Shown piece by piece: positions 6,196-13,374 of a stretch of 14,153 bases of DNA. A model generated the notes under the pieces. That model was not told the origin of the DNA, searched no databases, and saw only the letters and a program-made list of their open reading frames with translations. This DNA comes from an uncultured Clostridia bacterium (GTDB lineage: Bacteria; Bacillota; Clostridia; Christensenellales; Pumilibacteraceae), in assembly GCA_934277845.1 (NCBI GenBank), contig CAKQVV010000032.1:1-14153 (forward strand). Direction: 5' to 3'. The translations under genes were made by a program, and so were the position numbers. The stretch's first letter is position 1; each line of letters begins with the position of its first letter.

Positions 6196-7824
6196 TTAGT
6201 ACATGCCGCCGCCCATGCCGCCTGCGGGAGCCGCCGGCTCGGGCTCGGGAATATCTGCAACGACGCTTTCGGTCGTGAGCAGGGTAGCCGCGACAGACGA
6301 AGCGTTCTGGAGCGCGGAGCGCGTAACCTTGGTAGGATCGATGATGCCGCGTTCGACCATGTCGCCGTATTCGTTTTTAAGCGCGTCGTAACCGTAAGTA
6401 AACGGTTTCTTTGCGGTAAGAATGTTGTTAACGATGATAGATCCGTCGATACCTGCGTTGATTGCGATCTGGCGCATAGGTTCTTCGAGGGCTTTGAGTA
6501 CGATTTCCGCACCCGTCTTTTCGTCGCCGGAAAGCGTCTTGACGAGTTTCTTGATCGCAGGAATAGCGGTAAGGAGAGCAACGCCGCCGCCCGGAACGAT
6601 ACCTTCTTCGACAGCTGCGCGGGTAGCAGCAAGAGCGTCCTCGATGCGGAGCTTCTTTTCTTTCATTTCGACTTCGGTAGCCGCACCTACGCCCACGACC
6701 GCTACGCCGCCCGCGAGTTTTGCGAGGCGTTCCGCGAGTTTCTCGCGATCGTAATCGGAAGTGGTGACTTCCATCTGCGCACGGATCGATTTGATTCTTG
6801 CTTTGATTTCGTCGGACGAACCCGCGCCTTCGACGATCGTGGTGTTGTCTTTGTCAACCTTGACCTGTTTGGCACGCCCAAGCATATCGACGGTAACGTC
6901 TTTGAGTTCGAGACCGGTTTCCTCGCTGACGACGGTGCCGCCGGTAAGGATAGCGATGTCTTTAAGCATCTCTTTTCTTCTGTCGCCGAAGCCCGGAGCC
7001 TTGACTGCTACGCAATTAAACGTGCCGCGGAGTTTGTTGACGACGAGGGTGGCGAGAGGTTCGCTTTCGATGTCGTCGGCGATAATGAGGAGTTTTGCAC
7101 CCTGATTGACGATCTGTTCGAGAATGGACAGAATTTCCTGAATATTGCTGATTTTCTTGTCGGTAATCAAGATGAGCGGGTTGTCGAGTACCGCTTCCAT
7201 CTTGTCGGAATTAGTAACCATGTAGGCCGAAGCATAACCGCGGTCGAACTGCATGCCTTCTACGACGGTGAGATTGGTCTCCATCGTCTTGCTTTCCTCG
7301 ACGGTGATTACGCCGTCTTTGCCGACCTTTTCCATAGCGTCCGAAATGAGTTCGCCGACTTTTTCGTCTCCTGCGGAGTTCGCCGCAACGTGCATGATGG
7401 CGGTCTTGGAATCGATGGATTTACTGATGGATTTAAGATGCGCGACTGCGGCGTCGGTAGCAGCTGCAATACCTTTTTTGACTATAATCGGGTTTGCGCC
7501 GGCAGCGACGTTTTTCAGTCCTTCGCGAATGATTGCCTGTGCGAGTACGCAAGCGGTGGTGGTGCCGTCGCCGGCGACGTCGTTGGTTTTCGTGGAAACT
7601 TCTTTGACGAGCTGTGCGCCCATGTTCTCGAAAGCGTCCTCGAGTTCGATTTCTTTAGCGATAGTCACGCCGTCGTTGGTGATAAGCGGAGCACCGTACT
7701 TTTTGCCGAGTACTACGTTTCTGCCTTTCGGTCCGAGCGTGATCTTAACTGTATTTGCAAGGGTATTGACGCCTTTTTCAAGAGCCTTTCTTGCTTCTTC
7801 GCCGGTTTTAATCTGTTTAGCCAT
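6196..7824 (-). CDS. groEL: 60 kDa chaperonin GroEL
   Basis: A 542-residue group I chaperonin of standard length. It forms the double heptameric ring that encloses unfolded proteins in the cytoplasm with ATP hydrolysis. Visible signatures include the nucleotide loop KITLGPKGRNVVL (27-39), DGVTIAKEIELED (51-63), GDGTTTA (85-91, with the catalytic D86), the GVGAATEVEMKEKKLRIEDAL stretch with the conserved hinge/ATPase aspartate, and the Gly-Met tail (GGMGGGMY). The ATG at 7822-7824 is preceded by GGGAGGT on the minus strand. It follows groES after 20 bases in the usual groES-groEL order, so both are transcribed together. Codon use and length are unremarkable. A long open frame on the opposite strand is a coding shadow. 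Confidence 0.99.
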   Translation of the reverse strand: MAKQIKTGEEARKALEKGVNTLANTVKITLGPKGRNVVLGKKYGAPLITNDGVTIAKEIELEDAFENMGAQLVKEVSTKTNDVAGDGTTTACVLAQAIIREGLKNVAAGANPIIVKKGIAAATDAAVAHLKSISKSIDSKTAIMHVAANSAGDEKVGELISDAMEKVGKDGVITVEESKTMETNLTVVEGMQFDRGYASAYMVTNSDKMEAVLDNPLILITDKKISNIQEILSILEQIVNQGAKLLIIADDIESEPLATLVVNKLRGTFNCVAVKAPGFGDRRKEMLKDIAILTGGTVVSEETGLELKDVTVDMLGRAKQVKVDKDNTTIVEGAGSSDEIKARIKSIRAQMEVTTSDYDREKLAERLAKLAGGVAVVGVGAATEVEMKEKKLRIEDALAATRAAVEEGIVPGGGVALLTAIPAIKKLVKTLSGDEKTGAEIVLKALEEPMRQIAINAGIDGSIIVNNILTAKKPFTYGYDALKNEYGDMVERGIIDPTKVTRSALQNASSVAATLLTTESVVADIPEPEPAAPAGGMGGGMY

Positions 7825-7844
7825 AATAAATTACCTCCCTGTAA

Positions 7845-8129
7845 TTAGTCCACAACGGCGAGAATATCGCTCTGACGAAGAATGGTGACTTCCTTGCCGT
7901 CGACTTTGAATTCGCTGCCGGCGTACTTCGAGCAAAGCACTTTGTCGCCGACCTTGACTTCCATTTTGATTTCTTTTCCGTCCACGACGCCGCCGGGGCC
8001 TACTGCGATGACCTGTGCCATCTGAGGTTTTTCCTGGTCTTTGGCGAGAAGAACGATGCCGCTTGCGGTCTTTTCTTCTGCGTCGATCGGTTCGATCACT
8101 ACACGATCGAACAAAGGTCTGATTTTCAT
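7845..8129 (-). CDS. groES: 10 kDa co-chaperonin GroES
   Basis: A 94-residue co-chaperonin forming the heptameric lid of GroEL. MKIRPLFDRVVIEPIDAEEKTASGIVLLAKDQEKPQ contains the family N-terminus and the mobile loop (about residues 17-33) with the G-I-V-L contact to GroEL; residues 38-60 carry the VxAVGPGG and VGDKVL motifs. It is the first gene of the minus-strand groESL operon, with GGAGGT before the ATG at 8127-8129. The roughly 375 bases upstream separate it from the divergent dCMP deaminase and carry its control region. Confidence 0.98.
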   Translation of the reverse strand: MKIRPLFDRVVIEPIDAEEKTASGIVLLAKDQEKPQMAQVIAVGPGGVVDGKEIKMEVKVGDKVLCSKYAGSEFKVDGKEVTILRQSDILAVVD

Positions 8130-8215
8130 AAATAAATACCTCCGTATTCTTTTTGATTTATTGATTGCGTCATTGTTCGGCAGACATCGCAGTCGCCTCG
8201 CTTAAACGCAGTATA

Positions 8216-8244
8216 ATGATATATCACTTTGTTTTTTTTTGCAA
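8216..8244 (-). promoter_or_regulatory. Candidate promoter for groES-groEL
   Basis: On the minus strand TTGCAA (8244-8239) is followed after 17 bases by TATCAT (8221-8216). The -10 is imperfect. It would give a leader of about 80 bases. It sits downstream of the CIRCE-like site in the direction of transcription, unlike the usual order, so another promoter may exist. Confidence 0.35.
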
Positions 8245-8271
8245 GCGATTTTATGCGGTTTTTAAAATTTT

Positions 8272-8298
8272 TTATCAAACTACCCGTGAGAGTGCTAG
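8272..8298 (-). promoter_or_regulatory. Degenerate CIRCE-like operator (HrcA-type) upstream of groES
   Basis: Read on the minus strand, 8298-8290 gives CTAGCACTC, which matches 8 of 9 bases of the CIRCE left arm. A 9-base spacer follows, then GTTTGATAA (8280-8272), matching the right arm GAGTGCTAA at 6 of 9. Position upstream of groES and exact 9-base spacing support CIRCE ancestry. The right arm is eroded, so HrcA binding may be weak. Confidence 0.45.
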
Positions 8299-8338
8299 CA
8301 ATCAATCGAACTACCCGCAAGTATTTTCGGCAAGTATT
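8274..8338. repeat. Two overlapping pairs of direct repeats in the groES control region
   Basis: A 17-base unit at 8274-8290 recurs at 8305-8321 with 14 of 17 matches (core AACTACCCG), a 31-base period near three helical turns. A second pair, GCAAGTATT, lies at 8317-8325 and 8330-8338. The first copy overlaps the CIRCE-like site. Repeats of this spacing suggest protein-binding sites. Confidence 0.6.
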
Positions 8339-8408
8339 GCAACTTTATTAAAAATATGTTCTGTTAGCGCAAAAAATTCGATAAAATGCGCAAAAATACG
8401 TCAAACGC

Positions 8409-8437
8409 TCGACAAATCGATGCGGTTATGCTACAAT
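8409..8437 (+). promoter_or_regulatory. Sigma-A type promoter for the dCMP deaminase gene
   Basis: TCGACA (8409-8414) and TACAAT (8432-8437) are separated by 17 bases, each one mismatch from consensus, with TG at 8429-8430 as extended -10. The predicted start is near 8444, giving a leader of about 63 bases. Confidence 0.75.
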
Positions 8438-8471
8438 GATTTATAAATCAAACGAAGAATATCGAAATCTG

Positions 8472-8494
8472 TTTCCCTGGATTGAACCGGGAAA
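8472..8494 (+). promoter_or_regulatory. Leader hairpin touching the Shine-Dalgarno of dCMP deaminase
   Basis: TTTCCC-T-GG (8472-8480) pairs with CCGGGAAA (8487-8494), eight pairs with one bulged T and a 6-base loop. The 3' arm supplies the first As of the ribosome site AAAGGAG (8492-8498), so folding could limit initiation at ATG 8507. Confidence 0.45.
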
Positions 8495-8506
8495 GGAGAG
8501 AAGAGT

Positions 8507-9004
8507 ATGGACGCAATGAAAGGTACTAAATGGGACGAGCGTTTTCTTAAAATGGCGGAGGACGTCGCGACGTGGTCGAGTTGTTATCAGTCGAATCGTC
8601 AGGTGGGTGCCGTAATCGCCAAGAACAAACGCATACTTACCACCGGTTATAACGGCGCAAGCGCGGGTATAGAGAGTTGCAAAGACAGAGGATATTGTAT
8701 CAGGAAAAAACTCGGCATTGCCAGCGGTACACGCCACGAGATTTGCTACGCGGCACATGCGGAACAAAACGCGATTATCCAGGCTGCGAAAATGGGCGTC
8801 GGTATTGACGGCGCGACGCTTTACTGCACTCATCAGCCTTGCGTTATTTGCTCGAAGATGATCATTAACAGCGGAATCGTCCGCATAGTTTACCGCCATG
8901 GTTATCCCGACGAGTTCTCCATGCAGCTTCTCAAAGAAGCAGGCGTCGAAATCGAGCAGATGCCCGGTGACGACGATAAACCGGAAACCGATTGTAATTG
9001 CTGA
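8507..9004 (+). CDS. Deoxycytidylate (dCMP) deaminase, ComEB-like
   Basis: A 165-residue zinc-dependent deaminase. The catalytic motif HAE (84-86) and the zinc cysteines in QPCVICSKM (C112, C115) are intact, and NGASAGIESC near 49-58 matches the dCMP deaminase extra insertion with potential second-zinc ligands. The enzyme converts dCMP to dUMP for thymidylate synthesis; the ComEB subgroup is named from the B. subtilis competence locus, but deamination is the biochemical role. The ATG at 8507 has AAAGGAG 8 bases upstream. The protein ends in an acidic, cysteine-containing tail (TDCNC). It has its own promoter and is not obviously co-transcribed with mcsA, though no terminator separates them. 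Confidence 0.9.
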   Translation: MDAMKGTKWDERFLKMAEDVATWSSCYQSNRQVGAVIAKNKRILTTGYNGASAGIESCKDRGYCIRKKLGIASGTRHEICYAAHAEQNAIIQAAKMGVGIDGATLYCTHQPCVICSKMIINSGIVRIVYRHGYPDEFSMQLLKEAGVEIEQMPGDDDKPETDCNC

Positions 9005-9016
9005 CAAACAATATAC

Positions 9017-9046
9017 TTGCAAGTTTCCGCATAAGAGATATATAAT
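9017..9046 (+). promoter_or_regulatory. Possible upstream promoter in the mcsA leader region
   Basis: TTGCAA (9017-9022) and TATAAT (9041-9046) are 18 bases apart. A transcript from about 9053 would carry an inverted repeat (9063-9070 with 9098-9105) before reaching mcsA. It may be a second operon promoter or start a short RNA. Confidence 0.45.
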
Positions 9047-9152
9047 TATACAGAATATAACGCGACGATTCGATTCGCCGCGTTTGATTTTGTCGCAAAT
9101 CGTCGTATAAGGTCGCTGCCGTTACGTAAAAGCGATTAACGTCGCTATTCGA

Positions 9153-9182
9153 TTGACTTAACGCCACGCGTTATTATATAAT
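9153..9182 (+). promoter_or_regulatory. Sigma-A type promoter of mcsA-mcsB-clpC, predicted leaderless
   Basis: TTGACT (9153-9158) and a perfect TATAAT (9177-9182) are 18 bases apart. The expected transcription start, 6-8 bases past the -10, is 9188-9190, that is on the mcsA ATG (9189-9191). No Shine-Dalgarno lies before that ATG. Confidence 0.7.
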
Positions 9183-9188
9183 GAATAT

Positions 9189-9647
9189 ATGCTTTGCGAC
9201 GAATGTAAAAAGAATGAAGCCGTTTACCGCACGGTCGATAAATATAACGGGAAACGAACCGAAGTAAATCTTTGCGCCGATTGCAGGCGCTCGAGATTGC
9301 CGGGTGAAGGGAATGCGAAGAAAGCCGCTTCGCCGCTTATTGCAGACAGGAAATCGGGAATCGTAATTTGTACGTCGTGCGGCATGACGCTTGCCGAGTT
9401 TGAAAAGAGCGGCTATGTCGGTTGCGAATTTTGTTATTCCGCGTTCGGAAAAGAAACGGACGAACGTTTATCCAAAATGCGCCAGGGATCTTCGCACGTC
9501 GGCAAGTCGCCGTCGAAAGCGGCGTCTACGCCCGAGAGAGAATACGAGCGTGTAAACGCGGAACTGCGGAAAGCCGTTGCCGCGGAAGATTACGATCGCG
9601 CGACGCAACTTACGGCAAGACTGAAAGAACTTCGTAATAATTTTTAA
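9189..9647 (+). CDS. mcsA: McsA, zinc-finger activator of the arginine kinase McsB
   Basis: A 152-residue protein with CxxC pairs at C3/C6, C29/C32, C61/C64 and C79/C82, the zinc-binding pattern of McsA. A C-terminal UVR motif spans about 117-149 (EREYERVNAELRKAVAAEDY). McsA binds and activates McsB and helps deliver stress-damaged proteins to ClpC. The ATG at 9189 is the right family start because McsA proteins begin M-x-C-x-x-C; no in-frame alternative lies close upstream. There is no Shine-Dalgarno and the promoter predicts a leaderless mRNA. It heads mcsA-mcsB-clpC. The repressor gene ctsR, usually just upstream in Firmicutes, is not here, and no clear CtsR box is visible. Confidence 0.93.
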   Translation: MLCDECKKNEAVYRTVDKYNGKRTEVNLCADCRRSRLPGEGNAKKAASPLIADRKSGIVICTSCGMTLAEFEKSGYVGCEFCYSAFGKETDERLSKMRQGSSHVGKSPSKAASTPEREYERVNAELRKAVAAEDYDRATQLTARLKELRNNF

Positions 9648-9676
9648 CACCCCGACGCGACTGAAAGGAGAAGTAC

Positions 9677-10687
9677 ATGGACGAATCGATGCTGACTTCG
9701 GTTATATCCACCAGAATAAGGCTGGCGCGAAACCTTAAAGGCATACCGTTTCCGCGAAAAATGAGCGCGGGGCATGCCGATATGGTTGCGTCCAGAGTCG
9801 GTCGGGCGCTCAATAACGGTTACGAAACGTACAGAGTAAAGGATCTCGGCGAAACCGAAGCCGGCGCGTTTGTGGAGCGTCATCTTATTTCAAAAGAGCT
9901 GTTGTCGGATTGTCCGTACGGAAGAGTTGTGCTCGGCGACGACGAGAAAATCAGCGTCATGCTGAACGAAGAGGATCACATCCGCGAGCAGGTTATTCTC
10001 AGCGGTTTTTGGCTGGACGACGCCTACCGCATCGCCGACGCGCTGGACGATCGCATAAGCGAAACCGCCGATTTTGCGTTTTCGAGAAAGTACGGTTATC
10101 TCACCGCTTGTCCCACTAATCTCGGTACCGGCATGCGCGCGTCTGTCATGATGTTTTTACCCGCGCTTACCATAACCGGCGAACTCAAACGCAACGTAAG
10201 TACTCTTGCGAGAATGAACGTCACGTTGCGCGGAGTATACGGCGAGGGAAGCGACGCGCTCGGTTATGTTTACCAGATTTCCAACAAACGCACGCTGGGC
10301 GTCACGGAACAAGAAATCCTGTCGTTCGTGCGCTCGGCTGCGGAAAGTATAGCCGCTGCGGAAAAAGACGCAAGAGACAGACTTATGGCGAATCGCGGAG
10401 ATGCGCTCATCGATGAAATCGCGCGTGCGTTCGGCATCGCGTCCTGCGCGTATATGCTCGGCGACAAACAGACGATAGACGCATTGTCGATGATAAAACT
10501 CGGTGCGTACTACGGCGTGGCAGATGTAAAAAGCGTTGTGAAACTCGACAAACTGATGATTTCGGTTGCGCCGTTCAATCTCGTCAGTGCCGCCGATCGA
10601 CCGCTGAATACCGAAAAATCCCGCGAAATTTATCGTGCAGAAACGGTCAGAAATGCGATAAAAAGTATAGCGAAACTGAATTTATGA
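9677..10687 (+). CDS. mcsB: Protein arginine kinase McsB
   Basis: A 336-residue member of the phosphagen/guanido kinase superfamily that phosphorylates arginines on aberrant proteins, tagging them for ClpCP. The nucleotide-binding STRIRLARN (11-19), NEEDHIRE (97-104), CPTNLGTGMRAS (145-156) and GEGSDALGYVYQISN (189-203) motifs are intact. The C-terminal REIYRA (316-321) sits where McsB carries the RDxxRA phosphoarginine-sensing motif, with D replaced by E. Length is slightly below the usual 350-360. The ATG at 9677 has AAAGGAG 10 bases upstream and lies 29 bases after mcsA. It is cytoplasmic and acts with McsA and ClpC from the same operon. Confidence 0.96.
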   Translation: MDESMLTSVISTRIRLARNLKGIPFPRKMSAGHADMVASRVGRALNNGYETYRVKDLGETEAGAFVERHLISKELLSDCPYGRVVLGDDEKISVMLNEEDHIREQVILSGFWLDDAYRIADALDDRISETADFAFSRKYGYLTACPTNLGTGMRASVMMFLPALTITGELKRNVSTLARMNVTLRGVYGEGSDALGYVYQISNKRTLGVTEQEILSFVRSAAESIAAAEKDARDRLMANRGDALIDEIARAFGIASCAYMLGDKQTIDALSMIKLGAYYGVADVKSVVKLDKLMISVAPFNLVSAADRPLNTEKSREIYRAETVRNAIKSIAKLNL

Positions 10688-10759
10688 CAATGGTTATACA
10701 GTCCTAAAACGGAAATAATATCAAGCAAGACTATCATCGATTATTCGGGAGAAGAATAA

Positions 10760-13177
10760 ATGAAATACGCCGTAACGGAAAACCTGGATAAAGCGCTCAA
10801 AGCCGCAAGAGAAGCGGCAAAGAAGTACGCCAACCCGGAAATAGGAACGGAACATATTTTATACGGACTGGTGAGCGTCCGCGAATGCACGGCGAGTAAA
10901 CTGCTGGTTGAGCGCGGAGTGAACCTCTCTTTCTCCGAACGCGTTTTCGGAGGAGGAGCGCACATGCGCATCGTAGGTGACGTTGATTATACGCCGCGTG
11001 TAAAATCCATGTTTCAGACCGGGTTCAAACTGTCGCAAAGTCTCGGGCAGTCGGCTGTCGGCACCGAACATTTTTTGTACTGCATGCTGCTCGATCAGGC
11101 GTCGCTTGCGACCAGCATACTTCGCGACTGGTACAAAATAAACTTACCCGAACTCGTCGAAAAATTGAAGTCTGTATTACAAGCTGAGGCGGACAATGCG
11201 GCAAAAAACGACGACGAAGAGAAACGCGAGCTTCCGGCGCAGCTTGCGGATATGGGTGTAGACGTGACTAAACGCGCCCGCGAACACAAAATCGATCCGA
11301 TCATCGGCAGGCGCGACGAAATTGCGCGCATTATTCAGATCCTTTGCCGAAAAACGAAAAACAACCCGGTGCTTATCGGTGAACCTGGCGTAGGTAAAAG
11401 CGCGGTAGTCGAGGGGCTTGCCAAAGCAATAGTCGACGGCTCCGTCCCGGAACTATTGAAAGGCAAAACGGTATTCTCGCTCGATATAGGCTCGCTCATG
11501 GCGGGGACAAAGTATCGCGGCGCACTGGAAGAAAAACTCAAAAATGCGATTGACGTTATCCGCGCGGACGGTAATATAATATTGTTTATCGACGAAATCC
11601 ACACGCTGGCGCAAGCCGGATCCAAAGACGGCGAGGTTTCGCCCGCCGATATTCTGAAGCCGTACCTAGCCCGCGGCGAACTGCAAACGGTGGGTGCGAC
11701 CACGACGGACGAATACCGCAGATTTATCGAAAAAGACAAGGCTCTCGAACGCCGTTTCCAGCCGGTCATCGTCAATCCGCCGTCGGTAGAAGAAACGATT
11801 GCGATATTAAAAGGGCTCAAAGAGAACTACGAAACGTTCCACAAAGTCCGCTTGTCCGACGAGGCGATCGAGGCTGCGGCGAAACTTTCCGACCGCTATA
11901 TAACCGACAGATTTTTACCGGACAAAGCGATCGACCTTATCGACGAGGCGATGAGCCGCGCAAAAGTGAGCGGCAACACGCTTCCCGGCGCGCAGCGTGA
12001 CATGCTGGTCGAGTTGAAGGAACTGGAAAAATTAAAGAACGAAGCGGTGAGAAGAGAACAATTCGACCTTGCGAACAGTTATAAACGCCGCATCGCCGAA
12101 CTTCAGAGCAAACTCGACGAAAGCCGTCTTAACTGGTATCGCTCGTCCGAGCACGAAGCCAACGTTATCGGTGCCGAACAAATCGCCGAAATCGTTTCCG
12201 ACTGGACGAAAATTCCCGTGACGCGCCTGTCCGAGAGCGAAACCCGCAGACTGATGGATCTGGAAGAAGTACTTCACAAGCGCGTTATCGGTCAGGACAA
12301 GGCGATCAAAGCGGTTGCAAAGGCGGTTCGTCGCGCCCGTGCGGGGCTTAAAGATCCGTCGCGTCCGATAGGTTCATTTCTGTTTCTGGGACCTACCGGC
12401 GTGGGCAAAACCGAACTTACCAAAGCATTATCCGAAGCACTCTTCGACGACGAAAACGCCGTGATACGACTGGATATGTCCGAATATATGGAATCTCATT
12501 CCGTGTCGAAACTCATCGGCGCGCCGCCCGGATATGCCGGTTTCGACGACGGCGGACAACTCACCGAAGCGGTCAGGAGAAAACCGTACTCGGTCGTGCT
12601 TTTCGACGAGATAGAGAAGGCTCATCCCGACATTTTCAATCTTCTGTTGCAGATTCTCGACGACGGCAGACTGTCGGATTCGCAGGGCAGAACGGTAAGT
12701 TTCAAAAATACCGTCATAATAATGACAAGTAACGCGGGCGTGTCGGAACTCAAGTCCGCGCCGCGAGGTCTTGGGTTTTCCGCGTTGTTCGGTGCCGACA
12801 ACGAACAAAAGCGCACCGAAGAATTGCTTACCGAATCGCTGAAGCGGTATTTCAAGCCGGAGTTTATCAATCGTATCGATGTCGTTTGTATATTCGAGCC
12901 GCTTAAAAAAGAGGACATCGGCAAGATCGCCGGCATACTTCTCGACAAGTTTGAAAAGAATCTCATGGAGCGCGGTATCGAACTCGAAATCTCGCCCGAG
13001 GCTCTCGATTACGTCGTGACAAAAGGTTACGACGCCGAGTACGGAGCACGCCCGCTCCGACGCGTTATCGAGCAAACAATAGAGGACAAGATTGCCGAAG
13101 GTATAATTTCCGGACGAATACGCGACAATTCGCTTGTCCGCGTAGATCTCGAAGGCGGAGAAATCGTGATAAGGTAA
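10760..13177 (+). CDS. clpC: AAA+ unfoldase ClpC, ATPase subunit of the ClpCP protease
   Basis: An 805-residue HSP100 protein. The double Clp N-domain (about 1-145) binds phosphoarginine-tagged substrates. The first AAA+ module has Walker A GEPGVGKS (207-214) and Walker B LFIDE (275-279). A coiled-coil M-domain with a UVR-like motif (about 418-455) separates ClpC from ClpA and serves adaptor binding. The second module has Walker A GPTGVGKT (544-551) and Walker B LFDE (614-617), and a GLGFS loop near 670 for ClpP docking. ClpC unfolds substrates in the cytoplasm and feeds them to ClpP; no clpP lies here. The ATG at 10760 follows GGGAGAAG, 72 bases after mcsB. No intrinsic terminator with U-tract is visible after the stop. 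All ATPase residues appear intact. Confidence 0.98.
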   Translation: MKYAVTENLDKALKAAREAAKKYANPEIGTEHILYGLVSVRECTASKLLVERGVNLSFSERVFGGGAHMRIVGDVDYTPRVKSMFQTGFKLSQSLGQSAVGTEHFLYCMLLDQASLATSILRDWYKINLPELVEKLKSVLQAEADNAAKNDDEEKRELPAQLADMGVDVTKRAREHKIDPIIGRRDEIARIIQILCRKTKNNPVLIGEPGVGKSAVVEGLAKAIVDGSVPELLKGKTVFSLDIGSLMAGTKYRGALEEKLKNAIDVIRADGNIILFIDEIHTLAQAGSKDGEVSPADILKPYLARGELQTVGATTTDEYRRFIEKDKALERRFQPVIVNPPSVEETIAILKGLKENYETFHKVRLSDEAIEAAAKLSDRYITDRFLPDKAIDLIDEAMSRAKVSGNTLPGAQRDMLVELKELEKLKNEAVRREQFDLANSYKRRIAELQSKLDESRLNWYRSSEHEANVIGAEQIAEIVSDWTKIPVTRLSESETRRLMDLEEVLHKRVIGQDKAIKAVAKAVRRARAGLKDPSRPIGSFLFLGPTGVGKTELTKALSEALFDDENAVIRLDMSEYMESHSVSKLIGAPPGYAGFDDGGQLTEAVRRKPYSVVLFDEIEKAHPDIFNLLLQILDDGRLSDSQGRTVSFKNTVIIMTSNAGVSELKSAPRGLGFSALFGADNEQKRTEELLTESLKRYFKPEFINRIDVVCIFEPLKKEDIGKIAGILLDKFEKNLMERGIELEISPEALDYVVTKGYDAEYGARPLRRVIEQTIEDKIAEGIISGRIRDNSLVRVDLEGGEIVIR

Positions 13178-13264
13178 GCGGGCCTGTGAGACTTTGCACA
13201 ACAGGACGAAAATGCGGCTAATATAAAATCGATGTAAATAATAGAGGAAAATTTCCGAAACCTA

Positions 13265-13293
13265 TTTACAATTTTTTGAAACCGTGTTATAAT
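13265..13293 (+). promoter_or_regulatory. Sigma-A type promoter for hpf
   Basis: TTTACA (13265-13270) and a perfect TATAAT (13288-13293) are 17 bases apart, with TG at 13285-13286 as extended -10. The start should be near 13300, a leader of about 75 bases. A palindrome GGAAAATTTCC (13246-13256) lies just upstream of the -35 and could be an operator. Confidence 0.8.
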
Positions 13294-13374
13294 ATAGCCG
13301 TGGAAATAAAAACGGGAGCGGGCGCGTTTTCGTGACGATTTCCGCAAAAAACTAAGTCAAGGGGGCTTTACCTT

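Noticed and set aside
6154..7848. Plus-strand open frame of 564 codons opposite groEL
   Set aside because: It mirrors the groEL reading frame, has low-complexity Phe/Asp/Arg-rich composition typical of antisense frames, no ribosome site and no recognisable domain.
9083..9099. CtsR-like heptad repeat upstream of mcsA
   Set aside because: TTTGATTTTGTC superficially resembles a reversed CtsR half site, but the second half and the GACC bases are absent.
13186..13205. Terminator after clpC
   Set aside because: Only a 5-bp CCTGT/ACAGG pairing with a large loop and no T-run, too weak to call.
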